NCBI GenBank assembly: GCA_902778925.1
Contig: CACYZN010000001.1
Span: 62,001 to 126,000 of the forward strand
Reading direction: 5' to 3'
Source of the DNA: an uncultured Bacteroidota bacterium
GTDB lineage: Bacteria; Bacteroidota; Bacteroidia; Bacteroidales; P3
Length of the DNA stretch: 64,000 nucleotides
Positions 33,082-42,304 of the stretch are shown piece by piece. Under the pieces are notes generated by a model that did not search any database, was not told where the DNA came from, and saw nothing but the letters and a program-made list of their open reading frames with translations. Positions within the stretch are counted from its first letter, which is position 1. Each line of letters starts with the position of its first letter. The position numbers were made by a program, and so were the translations under genes.

Positions 33082-34656
33082 ATGAGAAGACTGATACTTA
33101 GCCTATTGCTGGCGATGCCGCTGCTGGCGGCCGCGCAAACCAAGCGCAGCGAGCCGCTGTTCATGCAGGCTGTGGAGAAGGGCGTGGTAGGGCAGTACGA
33201 GGAGGCTATCGCCTTGCTGCACAAAGCTATAGACATAGACCCGACGTATGTGGAGGCCTATCTGTTGCTAGGCAACCAGCACATGGCGCTGGGGCAGTAC
33301 GACCAGGCCGAGGCGAGCTACCGGAAGAGCCTGGCCCTTGAGCCCGCCAGCGCACGCTGGCGGGCCGAGGCGACCGACGGGATACGCACGGCCCAGTGGC
33401 GCGCCGAGGCGGTCGCCAATCCGGTGCCCTTCAAGCCTATCAACCTGGGGCCAAATATCAACACCGCAGCCGACGAATACCTGCCGGCCTTGACGGCCGA
33501 CTACCGCACGCTGGTGTTCACCCGCCGCGTGCCGCGGCGGGCCACGACGCAACGAGGGCTACCCATGGAGGAGGACTTCTACGAGTCGCACTACGACACG
33601 ATGGAACTGGACTGGGGGCCGTCCGAGCGCATGCCCGAGCCGCTGAACAGCAACGGCAACGAGGGTGCGCAGACGGTGTCGCACGACGGGCGGGTGGTGG
33701 TGTTCACGGCCTGCGGCCGCAACGACGAGCCTACGGGCTGCGACCTCTACCTCAGCGTGCGGCGCGGCCGGCAGTGGAGCAAGCCGCGCAACCTAGGGGC
33801 GCCGGTTAACTCGGTCTACTGGGACTCCTACCCCTCGCTGTCGGTCGACGGCTACACGCTCTACTTCGCCTCGAACCGGCCGGGCGGCTATGGCGGCATC
33901 GACATCTGGTGCTCGACGCTGGAAGAGGGTCGGTGGAGCAAGCCGCGCAACCTGGGACCCACGGTGAACACCGCCGGTGACGAGACCTCGCCCTACATAC
34001 ACTTCGACGACCGCACGCTCTACTTTGCCTCGAACGGACACCTGGGCATGGGTGGGAGCGACCTGTACGTGGTGAGCCGCGTGGACGACACGCTGTGGGG
34101 CACGCCGCGCAACCTGGGCTACCCGGTGAACACCAGCGGCGACGAGGCCGCCCTCATCGTGGCACCCGACGGCCGCACGGCCCTCTTCAGCAGCGACCGC
34201 TACGGCGGCCACGGGGGTCAGGACATCTACAGCTTCGTCATGCCGCCACAGTCGCGGCCCGAAGCCATCACCTTTGTCGACCCCGTGCGGCAGGCCGAGA
34301 ACCTGCTCACCATGGGCGACACCGTCACGCTGCCAGGCATCTTCTTCCACACAGGCAGCGACGCACTGGTCGAGACCTCGCTGGCCGAACTCGACCGGCT
34401 GGCCGAAGCCCTGCGGCGCCACCCACGCCTGCGCCTCGAAGTGGGCGGACACACCGACGACGTGGGCAACGACCTCGACAACCAACGCCTCAGCGAACGC
34501 CGCGCCAAGGCGGTCTACGACTACCTGATACTGTGCGGCGTCGACCCCGCAGGCCTCACCTACCGCGGCTACGGCGAAAGCCGTCCGGTAGCCGACAACA
34601 AAACAGAAGAGGGCCGTGCGGCAAACCGCCGCACGACCCTCACACCACTGCGCTAA
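33082..34656 (+). CDS. TPR / PD40 beta-propeller / OmpA-domain envelope protein (PorE-like layout)
   Basis: 524 residues from the ATG at 33082 with signal peptide MRRLILSLLLAMPLLAAAQ. Residues 25-110 hold two TPR-type repeats (YEEAIALLHKAIDIDPTYVEAYLLLG). At least four WD40-like PD40 blades follow, with LYFASNRPGGYGGIDIW and W(S/G)xPRNLGxPVN(S/T). The last 110 residues are an OmpA peptidoglycan-binding domain (VGGHTDDVGNDLDNQRLSERRAKAV). This order resembles PorE of the type IX secretion system, but without its carboxypeptidase-like domain and without a lipoprotein Cys. The last codons encode a strong hairpin. It converges on pgi 7 bases away. Confidence 0.88.
   Translation: MRRLILSLLLAMPLLAAAQTKRSEPLFMQAVEKGVVGQYEEAIALLHKAIDIDPTYVEAYLLLGNQHMALGQYDQAEASYRKSLALEPASARWRAEATDGIRTAQWRAEAVANPVPFKPINLGPNINTAADEYLPALTADYRTLVFTRRVPRRATTQRGLPMEEDFYESHYDTMELDWGPSERMPEPLNSNGNEGAQTVSHDGRVVVFTACGRNDEPTGCDLYLSVRRGRQWSKPRNLGAPVNSVYWDSYPSLSVDGYTLYFASNRPGGYGGIDIWCSTLEEGRWSKPRNLGPTVNTAGDETSPYIHFDDRTLYFASNGHLGMGGSDLYVVSRVDDTLWGTPRNLGYPVNTSGDEAALIVAPDGRTALFSSDRYGGHGGQDIYSFVMPPQSRPEAITFVDPVRQAENLLTMGDTVTLPGIFFHTGSDALVETSLAELDRLAEALRRHPRLRLEVGGHTDDVGNDLDNQRLSERRAKAVYDYLILCGVDPAGLTYRGYGESRPVADNKTEEGRAANRRTTLTPLR
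34609..34641 (-). terminator. Hairpin inside the OmpA-type coding end, likely pgi terminator
   Basis: 34609-34622 and 34628-34641 pair over 14 bp with one mismatch around AAACC. Read on the - strand it is followed by TCTTCTGTTTTG, moderately T-rich. Only 7 bases separate the two convergent stops, so the pgi terminator must lie within the OmpA-type gene. Confidence 0.5.
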
Positions 34657-34663
34657 GCAAGGC

Positions 34664-35971
34664 CTAGCAGCCGGGCTTGCCCAGCAGGTGGAACATATTC
34701 TTCTTGTAGAACTCGACACCGGGCTGGTCGAAGGGGTTCACCCCGAGGGTGTAGCCGCTGACGCCACAGGCAAATTCGAAGAAGTAGATGAGCTGGCCCA
34801 GCACATACTCGTCCACGGAAGGCACCTCGAGCTGCATCACGGGCACGCCGCCAGCCACATGGGCTGCCACGGTACCGTCGGCGGCGCAGTCGTTGATTTC
34901 GGTCAGCGTCTTGCCGCAGAGATAGTTGATGCCGTCCAGGTTGCGCTCGTCGGTGGGTACCGGCACACGGTGGGCGGGACTGGCCACGCGCAGCATGGTC
35001 TCGAACATCAGGCGCTCGCCCTGCTGCACATACTGGCCCATCGAATGCAGGTCGGTGGTGATGGTGATGCTGTGGGGCAGCAGACCGCGACCGTCCTTGC
35101 CCTCGCTCTCGCCGTAGAGCTGCTTCCACCACTCGGCCACATAGCGCAGATTCAGCTGGCAACCCACCAGCATCTCGACCTTGAAGCCACGGCGGTACAA
35201 TGCATTGCGCACCGCAGCGTAGAGCAGTGCCGGGTTGGCCTCGAGGCTGTCGGTCTCGAGACAACGGCGGCGCATGTCACGGGCACCCTCGAGCAGACGG
35301 TCCACGTCGTAGCCGGCCATGGCAATCGGCAGCAAGCCCACTGGGGTGAGCACCGAGAAGCGGCCACCAACATTGTCGGGTATCACATAGGCCGGATAGC
35401 CCTCCTGCACAGCAATGTCGTGCAGTGCGCCGCGGCGCGCGTCAGTGATAGCCACAATGCGGCTGGCGGCCTCAGCCTTGCCGTACTTGGCTTCGAGGTG
35501 GGCCTTCACAATGCGGAAAGCCACTGCGGGCTCGGTGGTGGTGCCGCTCTTCGAGATGACGCACACCGAGTAGTCCTCGCCGTCAAGCATGGCAAGCAGC
35601 TGGGCATAGTAATCCTCACCCAATGTGTGGCCTGCATAAACAATATATGGCTTTGAACCACGGCAGATGGCGGCAAACTCGGACTGCAGCGCCTCGATCA
35701 CCATGCGGGCGCCGAGATACGAGCCACCGATACCCACCACCACCATCACCTTGCTTTTAACACTCAGGCGGGCCACATCGGCCTTCAGGCGCGAAAGCAT
35801 GGCGGGGTCTACCTGCTCGGGTAAATCCACCCATCCCAGGAAGTCGCTTCCGGCAGCATCGCCCTTCAGCAAATGGGCACGGGCTGCCAAAACCTCGGGC
35901 TGCATAGCCTCCAGTTCGGCCCGGTCGACAAAGCCGAGCACATTCTCAATGTTAAGTTTTACAGTCTCCAT
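34664..35971 (-). CDS. pgi: Glucose-6-phosphate isomerase
   Basis: Interconverts glucose 6-phosphate and fructose 6-phosphate. It has 435 residues from METVKLNIENVLGFV. Motifs: VVVGIGGSYLGARM, VCVISKSGTTTEPAVAFRI (sugar isomerase domain), FSVLTPVGLLPIAMAG, and the late FFEFACGVSGYTLGVNPFDQPGVEFYK. The length is that of the short, Bacillus-like Pgi class. A start at 36001 would add ten residues. Confidence 0.97.
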   Translation of the reverse strand: METVKLNIENVLGFVDRAELEAMQPEVLAARAHLLKGDAAGSDFLGWVDLPEQVDPAMLSRLKADVARLSVKSKVMVVVGIGGSYLGARMVIEALQSEFAAICRGSKPYIVYAGHTLGEDYYAQLLAMLDGEDYSVCVISKSGTTTEPAVAFRIVKAHLEAKYGKAEAASRIVAITDARRGALHDIAVQEGYPAYVIPDNVGGRFSVLTPVGLLPIAMAGYDVDRLLEGARDMRRRCLETDSLEANPALLYAAVRNALYRRGFKVEMLVGCQLNLRYVAEWWKQLYGESEGKDGRGLLPHSITITTDLHSMGQYVQQGERLMFETMLRVASPAHRVPVPTDERNLDGINYLCGKTLTEINDCAADGTVAAHVAGGVPVMQLEVPSVDEYVLGQLIYFFEFACGVSGYTLGVNPFDQPGVEFYKKNMFHLLGKPGC

Positions 35972-36091
35972 TTCTTCGGTTTTTGTTGATAAATTGTTCA
36001 ATACTCATGACGAAAATACTGCGTTCCGGAAAATTTTTTGTCTCGTAACTGCAATATTTTCTTCGCATTAACGGAGCGAGAAAAAAAATAT

Positions 36092-36123
36092 TTTCTACAT
36101 ATTAAAAAAAATGTATACTTTTG
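36092..36123 (+). promoter_or_regulatory. Promoter of the major OmpA-type porin
   Basis: TTTC at 36092-36095, a 20-base spacer and TACTTTTG at 36116-36123 in an AT-rich tract, giving a leader of about 65 bases before the ATG at 36192. Confidence 0.7.
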
Positions 36124-36191
36124 CACTTGAATAAAACCGCGTAGAGCGGCTGTAATAAACGGAATTAATAACAACTATAATAAAAAAGGAT

Positions 36192-37460
36192 ATGCTGAAA
36201 AAAGTATTCAAAATTGGCGTGGTAATGTCGCTGCTGCTGACTACCGCCACCGCTTTCGCACAGGACGGCAAAGCCGAGTATCCTCGCTACGGTTTCTGGA
36301 GCAACTGGGCACTTGGTTTCTCGGCCGACCTTAACCAACAGTACAACAGAGGCGCCATAAGCTTTGGCGACAACTGGCGTGGTTCCACCAACATCGGTAT
36401 GGACATCTTCGCTCAGAAGAAAGTCACCTACTGGATGGACATGCGCTTCCGCCTTGGCTTCCCCAACTTCTGGGAGCCTCGCACCGGTATGGAGAAAGAT
36501 GCCAATGGTGACTGGCAGAACAGCACCATCGTGATGGACCGTCACGGTTCCTTCTCGTTCGATCTCCTCCTCTCCATCAACAACGCCATCTATGGCTACG
36601 ATCCCGACCGTCGTTGGAATCTGTACGTGATGCTCGGTGGTGGTCTGGCCTATAGCCACCAGCCCGACACCGCTGCCGTCAACTATGGTCACCTTGGCGT
36701 GCTCCTCAATGGTGGTCTTGGCGTGAGCTACCGCTTCACCGACAACAGCCACCTCTTCCTCGAGTACGGTGTTGATGTCAACGCCGACGTACCCAACATC
36801 ACCAAGCTGCCCTGGCACCACACCAACGGCATCCTCCGCCTCGGTTACTTCTACAACTTCGGCGCCACCAGCTCCGACCAGGCCATCGCCGCTCAGAAGT
36901 CGATGCTGACCCAGGAGAACTTCTCCGCCGTCAACAACCAGGTGAGCAACCTCGAGAGCCAAGTTGCTGCCGCCCGCAACAACGAGAAGAAACTCGAGAA
37001 CCGCATCGCCCAGCTCGAAGACCAGCTCAAAGCCGCTCTGGCCAACCAGGGTAAAGGCAATGGCAACAGCGCCGCTGCCGATAGCCTCCAGGCTGTCATC
37101 AACCAGATCAAGGCCGACCAGCTCAACTTCTACGCCATGCCCTTCTCGGTGCAGTACGACGTGAACGAGTGGCAGGTCTCCGAAGAGGAGATGGACAAAG
37201 TCAAAGCCGTCGCCCGTGTGCTGAAAGACAACGAGAGCGCCAAAATCATGGTTGTTGGTTTCGCCGACTACACCGGCAGCGACCAGTACAACATGAAGCT
37301 CTCCGAGAAGCGTGCCAACGAGGTCAAGCGCCTCCTCACCAAGAAGTATGGCATTGCTGAAGACCGCATCAAGGTTGACTACAAGGGTAAGAGCGTTGCC
37401 TTCGGCGACATCCAGTACGCCCTCAACCGCCGCGTCAGCTTCTACCGCGTGATTGACTAA
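36192..37460 (+). CDS. OmpA-family outer-membrane porin
   Basis: 422 residues with signal peptide MLKKVFKIGVVMSLLLTTATAFA. Residues 25-225 read as an eight-strand-type beta barrel (aromatic alternating strands such as WNLYVMLGGGLAYSH, HLFLEYGVDVNAD). A coiled-coil segment follows (VSNLESQVAAARNNEKKLENRIAQLEDQL), then an OmpA-C domain (IMVVGFADYTGSDQYNMKLSEKRANEVKRLL). This is the common major outer-membrane protein type of Bacteroidetes, anchoring the outer membrane to peptidoglycan. The strong promoter and a perfect terminator suit a highly expressed single gene. Confidence 0.93.
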   Translation: MLKKVFKIGVVMSLLLTTATAFAQDGKAEYPRYGFWSNWALGFSADLNQQYNRGAISFGDNWRGSTNIGMDIFAQKKVTYWMDMRFRLGFPNFWEPRTGMEKDANGDWQNSTIVMDRHGSFSFDLLLSINNAIYGYDPDRRWNLYVMLGGGLAYSHQPDTAAVNYGHLGVLLNGGLGVSYRFTDNSHLFLEYGVDVNADVPNITKLPWHHTNGILRLGYFYNFGATSSDQAIAAQKSMLTQENFSAVNNQVSNLESQVAAARNNEKKLENRIAQLEDQLKAALANQGKGNGNSAAADSLQAVINQIKADQLNFYAMPFSVQYDVNEWQVSEEEMDKVKAVARVLKDNESAKIMVVGFADYTGSDQYNMKLSEKRANEVKRLLTKKYGIAEDRIKVDYKGKSVAFGDIQYALNRRVSFYRVID

Positions 37461-37476
37461 TCACAACACACAAAAC

Positions 37477-37512
37477 AAAAAAGGGTGTCTCACACAAGAG
37501 ACACCCTTTTTT
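37477..37512 (+). terminator. Bidirectional terminator between convergent OmpA-type genes
   Basis: A perfect 14-bp stem including A6/T6 tracts (37477-37490 with 37499-37512), an 8-base loop, and T-runs on both strands. It can serve the + gene ending at 37460 and the - gene ending at 37536. Confidence 0.95.
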
Positions 37513-37535
37513 GTTTTACTATATATTATATATAA

Positions 37536-38669
37536 TCACATCTCCACCACGCGGTATTCCACCCTTCGGTTCTTGCTCCGCCCCTCAGGCGTATTGTTAT
37601 CAGCAACAGGCATCGTCTTACCGAAGCCTTTCCAACTGAGGCGGCGCGCATCAATTCCATGCGACATTAGGAAGTCGGCCACCGCATGTGCACGTGCTAC
37701 CGAAAGACGCTGGTTATGCTCTACAGTACCTTGGTTATCGGTATGGCCACGCAACTCTATTTTCATTGTCGGATACTGCTCAAGCACTGCAAGCAAATGG
37801 TGTAACTCCTTGTACGATTGTGGCAGTACTTCACTTTGGTCGGTATCGAAATAGACTCCCCCAAGTGTGATAATAGTCCCCGCAACAGGAATGGTATCAA
37901 CCACGACAGTAGAAGCCTCATCGCTCGAGTCGATACATACCACACTTACATCATCTATATAATAGTATGCGCCCGGCAACACTGCATTGGCGTTGCCGGT
38001 CTCGATAACCATCGATTGGTTGAAGGGCCTGAAATTGCCAATCGTCAGAAAACGTTCGCCACCGGTAGCGACAAACTCGCCACTAACCTCGCACCATGTC
38101 TTGGTATCGGCCAGAATACTGTCGCATTCAACCTGGGGCTCATACGGAGTGGCAATAATCTGCCTCCCATAGCCGAAGTCCTTGTACTCGCGACGCATTA
38201 GTATATTGTAGGAGGTGTCTTCCAACCTAGTGGCTGAAAGCAACGCCCCCAACGATACCACCGCATGAGGTGCCTTGTCGGCTAGAGACACCCAATAGCT
38301 TACCCGATAACGACGGCCTGCTACAAGAGGCTCCTTGAGCTCGGTCTGCAGGTATTCTCTGTACGACTCCTGTGAGCAATATATTCCACAATAAGCATTG
38401 CCGGTATGGGCAACCTGATAGCCCATCTTATTGCGAGGGACTGCAGACTCGCGCCCACCACACACATTGAAATAGTCACTACTGCCGCCCGTAGGCTGCC
38501 ACCACGCCTCCACCTCAGTCATCACCCCCAACGCATCCACACGTTCCGGACAGCGGACATATTGCTCAAACGACGGATTAAACACCATGTTATCAGGAGC
38601 CTGTCCATGAACAGACAAGCAACATAGCATCATACAAATAGCCCCTACTGATCTCCACAGTATTTTCAT
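37536..38669 (-). CDS. OmpA-domain protein with N-terminal carbohydrate-binding-like module
   Basis: 377 residues from MKILWRSVGAICMMLCCLSVHGQ (signal peptide). Residues 24-250 start NMVFNPSFEQYVRCPERVD and include TGNAYCGIYCSQESYREYLQTEL and YYIDDVSVVCID, the pattern of the jelly-roll module seen before OmpA domains in Bacteroidetes. An OmpA-C domain follows (IELRGHTDNQGTVEHNQRLSVARAHAVADFL). It is probably a peptidoglycan-binding envelope protein that displays a binding module. It overlaps the glycosyltransferase upstream by four bases (ATGA). Confidence 0.88.
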   Translation of the reverse strand: MKILWRSVGAICMMLCCLSVHGQAPDNMVFNPSFEQYVRCPERVDALGVMTEVEAWWQPTGGSSDYFNVCGGRESAVPRNKMGYQVAHTGNAYCGIYCSQESYREYLQTELKEPLVAGRRYRVSYWVSLADKAPHAVVSLGALLSATRLEDTSYNILMRREYKDFGYGRQIIATPYEPQVECDSILADTKTWCEVSGEFVATGGERFLTIGNFRPFNQSMVIETGNANAVLPGAYYYIDDVSVVCIDSSDEASTVVVDTIPVAGTIITLGGVYFDTDQSEVLPQSYKELHHLLAVLEQYPTMKIELRGHTDNQGTVEHNQRLSVARAHAVADFLMSHGIDARRLSWKGFGKTMPVADNNTPEGRSKNRRVEYRVVEM

Positions 38670-39793
38670 AACCTGCCAATACTCTTCATCAGACTTGACC
38701 ACAAGAGGTTGGCGGTTCTCTCCCAACTGTATTTCTCGCGCTGCCTACGGCCAACATCTATCAAACGTTCTCTTACCGCTTGCTCACGGATAGCTCTGAT
38801 AGCATGCACAATGTCATCTACAGAAGCGGGGTTTATGTAGATTGCGGCATCGCCTGCCACCTCAGGCATCGATGTGGTGTTCGAAGAAATAACCGCTGTT
38901 TCAGCATACATAGCCTCAAGTATTGGTATACCGAAACCCTCGAAATAAGAGGGGTATACCAACGCCTCGGCGCCCGAAAGCAATGCCGAGAGGTCGGCCG
39001 GCTCCACATGCCCTGGCATAATCACATCAGCTTTATGCTGCATCGAGTTATACGCCTCGGCCAGTTCATCCTGCCACCACACCCGACTGCCTACTACAAG
39101 CAGCTTCAGGTCATCTGGCTCCATGCTTTTTACCCTATCGAATGCAAGCAGCAGGTTGGTCAAATTTTTGCGCTTAATAATAGTGCTTATGAATATGAGG
39201 TAGCGGCAACCGCCAGTGTAGCGGCGACGAATGGCGTCTTTCTCGTTCTCTGTGTGCGGTCTGTAGTTCTCGTTGGCGCCGTCGTACACCACATCCACCT
39301 TGTCCTCGGGTATATGATATATGTCGCAAATATCATGCTTTGAGTACTCTGACACCGTCGCCACCCGAGTTGAACAACGTGCATATTGCGGATAAAACTT
39401 AGTAAAAAACCGCTGGTGCATCGGTTTCAGATTGTCGGGCGAGTGCTCAAAATTGATGTCATGTATCACCGACACTGTCGGCACCTTGGTACGGAGCGGT
39501 ATCATGCCGTCGGGCGACAGGAATATGTCAATATTATAGCGGCGCAGAGCCAATGGCACCGACCACTCGAAAAACAGATACCACAAAATAGGCAACCTTG
39601 CCTGGGGCTGGAGCACAACCGGCACAACATTGGGTGCGAAGATAAACTCGGGTGCCGGCTTCCTATCGAAGAAGAAGTAGAAGGTGTGTTCCGGATGAGC
39701 AAGGACCATACGACGTGCAGTCTCGGCGGTGAACCAGCCGATACCGTCCATCTTGCCTTTCAGCAACAATCGCGTATTTATGGCGATACGCAT
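38666..39793 (-). CDS. Family 4 glycosyltransferase (GT-B)
   Basis: 375 residues. It has the two-domain GT-B form: an N-terminal domain with INTRLLLKGKMDGIGWFTAE, and a C-terminal nucleotide-sugar site with FISTIIKRKNLTNLLLAF, VVGSRVWW, and the EX7E-type motif YPSYFEGFGIPILEAM. It probably adds a sugar in cell-surface glycan synthesis; donor and acceptor are not evident. It is cotranscribed with the OmpA-type gene downstream and starts 2 bases after the purN stop. Confidence 0.93.
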   Translation of the reverse strand: MRIAINTRLLLKGKMDGIGWFTAETARRMVLAHPEHTFYFFFDRKPAPEFIFAPNVVPVVLQPQARLPILWYLFFEWSVPLALRRYNIDIFLSPDGMIPLRTKVPTVSVIHDINFEHSPDNLKPMHQRFFTKFYPQYARCSTRVATVSEYSKHDICDIYHIPEDKVDVVYDGANENYRPHTENEKDAIRRRYTGGCRYLIFISTIIKRKNLTNLLLAFDRVKSMEPDDLKLLVVGSRVWWQDELAEAYNSMQHKADVIMPGHVEPADLSALLSGAEALVYPSYFEGFGIPILEAMYAETAVISSNTTSMPEVAGDAAIYINPASVDDIVHAIRAIREQAVRERLIDVGRRQREKYSWERTANLLWSSLMKSIGRL

Positions 39794-39795
39794 GG

Positions 39796-40377
39796 CTACC
39801 TTGCATGTATCGTTTCGTCAATCACTCTCGGGAAGTGCTCCTTCTCCAGCAGATGAATCTTCGCTGCGAGGTCGTCGGCCGTATCGCCTGGTTCCACAGT
39901 GCAACGCGCTTGGAACAAAGTGGTTCCGCGATCGTAATGCTGGTCAACAATATGGATTGTTATACCACTCTCCTTCTCGTGGTTGGCCACCACCGCCTCG
40001 TGCACATGGTGTCCGTACATGCCCTTGCCCCCGTAGGCCGGCAGCAAAGCAGGGTGTATGTTGATGATGCGGTTGGGGTAGGCGGCCAGCATCTCGGGCG
40101 GCACAAGCCACAGGAAGCCAGCCAGTATCACCCAGTCCACCTGTTTCTCGGCAAGGTAGCGCATCACAGCACCATTCTCGTAGAAATCCTTGCGGCCGAA
40201 ATAGCGAGCCTCGATACCAAGGTTTCGAGCCCGCTCGGCGATATAGGCATCGCGTTTGTTATAGATGATGCAAGCCACCTCTACATCGCTGCTATTTGCA
40301 AAGTATTCACTGATTTGCTGTGCGTTGGTGCCATTGCCCGACCCCAGTATGGCCAGCTTGATAGTGTTGTTTTTCAT
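39796..40377 (-). CDS. purN: Phosphoribosylglycinamide formyltransferase
   Basis: Third step of purine synthesis, transferring formyl from 10-formyltetrahydrofolate to GAR. It has 193 residues from MKNNTIKLAILGSGNGTNAQQ. Motifs: ILGSGNGTN, GFLWLVPPEML, the catalytic RIINIHPALLPAYGGKGMYG, and HIVDQHYDRGTTLFQ with the conserved Asp. Upstream open sequence past 40377 lies outside the promoter and is not coding. It heads a three-gene unit with the glycosyltransferase and an OmpA-type gene. Confidence 0.96.
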   Translation of the reverse strand: MKNNTIKLAILGSGNGTNAQQISEYFANSSDVEVACIIYNKRDAYIAERARNLGIEARYFGRKDFYENGAVMRYLAEKQVDWVILAGFLWLVPPEMLAAYPNRIINIHPALLPAYGGKGMYGHHVHEAVVANHEKESGITIHIVDQHYDRGTTLFQARCTVEPGDTADDLAAKIHLLEKEHFPRVIDETIHAR

Positions 40378-40404
40378 GCCACTTTTGTTGATTGTTTGAG
40401 ACTG

Positions 40405-40436
40405 CAAAGATACACACATTTTGGCACCTGAGCAAA
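40405..40436 (-). promoter_or_regulatory. Promoter of purN
   Basis: On the - strand, TTTG at 40436-40433, a 20-base spacer and TATCTTTG at 40412-40405, 28 bases before the purN ATG. It overlaps the coding end of the next gene upstream at 40445 only in its approach region. Confidence 0.7.
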
Positions 40437-40444
40437 CTAAATGT

Positions 40445-42304
40445 TCAGAATTTCCACCTGAGCTGCAGGTGCCACATCTGGCGCACCGGACCCTCGGTCT
40501 GTGCATCGCCGGTGCCAATAGCCTCTTGGTCTGGCATATATAATAACGAATAGCGCGCCGCCACACCGATGTTTTCTGCAAACGCATAGCGCACCACGGC
40601 ATGTGCCCGATAGCCGCGCCCGTTGAGCACAGGCATCGTCCAAGCATACTGCAATGTACTTTCGCTATGGTAGATACGAGCATAATAGCCATCGACGTCG
40701 AACCATACTCCTCCTAGGTCGAACCTGAGTCTTTCGGCCTGGTAGCGCAGCATGGCCGAGGCTGCCCACCCGTGCTGTGCCACGCCGTGCTCGCTTTCAA
40801 AATCGGCATACACAACACGCGCCGACAGTTGCCACGGCCCTGCCGTGTAGCGCACGTCGCCCTGCACCTGTTGCCGCAGGGTGGTCTCGCCCACATACTG
40901 TGTGCTGTCGCTATAAGGTAGGTTCCTCTCTTTCTGTCGGTAGGCGTAACGCACCGACGTAAGCACATAGTGCCCGCACTGCCGGCTCAGCTGTGCCCTG
41001 AGCCACGCCCCCGACGAGGGGCTGTAGCTGCCGTAGCGCAACGCCGGGAAAGAATGCAGGTCGACGCTGAGCAGCCCACTCACCTTGAACGGTAGCTGAA
41101 TTACAGCATTGAGCGCCAGGCCCTGCTCGGCCTGAGTCGATCCGATAGCGTAGGCCTGCGCATGCAGGTTGCGATACGCTGTATCGAAGTGGCGGTAGCT
41201 GATTCCAAGTCTGTTATCGGCCGAAGCCACCACATCGGCTCCGGCCACCACAGCTGCGTGCCCCTGCCCGTCAACGGCCGTCTCACCATGGAGCACCACT
41301 CGTCGCCACTGGTAGGCAGCATGGACACCGGCGTTGAACAAGCGGTCGCCACGGAAGCTGTGCACGTTGTACACATAGTTGTTGGGCACAACGCTGTCGT
41401 CGAGCGATGTATAGGTCGCCGTGAGGCCGGCCACGAGGTTGCCACGGCGCAGCTCGGCATTGCCGCCCACAAGACTCTCGCCCTCTACACGCGATGCGAA
41501 GCCCGAAAGGTGCACCCCGCTGCCCACATTGACGGTAGCAGCCACACCTTCCTGATAATCATACTCATAGAATGTACCGGCGGCTTTCACACCGGCTCCG
41601 TAGCGTGCAGTCGACATGCCGAGGATGGAGAAGGGACGCAGACCCGTCCAGAGCGTGAGACCCTGTCCAAACTGCAGGTTGTAGCGCCCCACAACCAGCT
41701 TCTCCAATGCCCCTATGTTGCTTAGAACAAGACGATAAGAATAGTAGTTACCCTTACCCCATGGCTCGGCGGCATCCTTGTCGGCCGCCAGGTGCAGACT
41801 CAGCTGGTTGCGGTACCTGTAGTTGTAGCACAGCAACGCCCGCATATTGTCGCCCTCGTAGCGGCCGTTGGCATAGCCTGCGGCCTGCTCTACAGTACCG
41901 CCTATGCCGGCCACAAGCGAATGGCGCCCCTGCCAGGGCCGGAACTGGCCGCGAGGCTCGACGGGCTGCGCAATGAGGTAGGGGGCAATTTGCTCGACTA
42001 CAGCGCTGTCGAAGCCTGGTACCAGCAGCAGCTCCTTCACCGACAGCAGTTGTCCGTAGAGGGCTATGTAGTAGCACAACGCCTTGCGCTGGAAGGGGTC
42101 GAGCAGAGGGAAATCGGCCAGCGCTGCGGTATCGTTGATGTTGAACGGCGAGTCGCGCCACTGGGCGAGCTGGTCGTTCATCTCGGCCGCAGCCGCTTCG
42201 TCGCCGTCGTCGACAAGCCACTGTTCGATGGCCTCGTCGACCACCTGTGCCCGCAGCATGGTGGGCATCGACAGCAGCAGTAGCAATATGACCAAACGCC
42301 TCAT
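40445..42304 (-). CDS. Outer-membrane beta-barrel protein with N-terminal helix-hairpin-helix region
   Basis: 619 residues from the ATG at 42304, chosen because it overlaps the preceding stop (ATGA). Signal peptide MRRLVILLLLLSMPTMLRAQ. Residues 45-115 (NINDTAALADFPLLDPFQRKALCYYIALYGQLLSVKELLLVPGFD) match the ComEA-like helix-hairpin-helix repeats found before barrels in Bacteroidetes. The rest alternates aromatic/small residues as outer-membrane strands and ends MWHLQLRWKF, with the C-terminal Phe typical of barrels. The role is unknown; the helical part may bind DNA or a partner in the periplasm. It is the last of three coupled genes. Confidence 0.8.
   Translation of the reverse strand: MRRLVILLLLLSMPTMLRAQVVDEAIEQWLVDDGDEAAAAEMNDQLAQWRDSPFNINDTAALADFPLLDPFQRKALCYYIALYGQLLSVKELLLVPGFDSAVVEQIAPYLIAQPVEPRGQFRPWQGRHSLVAGIGGTVEQAAGYANGRYEGDNMRALLCYNYRYRNQLSLHLAADKDAAEPWGKGNYYSYRLVLSNIGALEKLVVGRYNLQFGQGLTLWTGLRPFSILGMSTARYGAGVKAAGTFYEYDYQEGVAATVNVGSGVHLSGFASRVEGESLVGGNAELRRGNLVAGLTATYTSLDDSVVPNNYVYNVHSFRGDRLFNAGVHAAYQWRRVVLHGETAVDGQGHAAVVAGADVVASADNRLGISYRHFDTAYRNLHAQAYAIGSTQAEQGLALNAVIQLPFKVSGLLSVDLHSFPALRYGSYSPSSGAWLRAQLSRQCGHYVLTSVRYAYRQKERNLPYSDSTQYVGETTLRQQVQGDVRYTAGPWQLSARVVYADFESEHGVAQHGWAASAMLRYQAERLRFDLGGVWFDVDGYYARIYHSESTLQYAWTMPVLNGRGYRAHAVVRYAFAENIGVAARYSLLYMPDQEAIGTGDAQTEGPVRQMWHLQLRWKF

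Noticed and set aside
36192-37460. Treating the OmpA-type porin as laterally acquired because of its different codon use
   Set aside because: More biased codon use fits high expression; the protein type is universal in Bacteroidetes.
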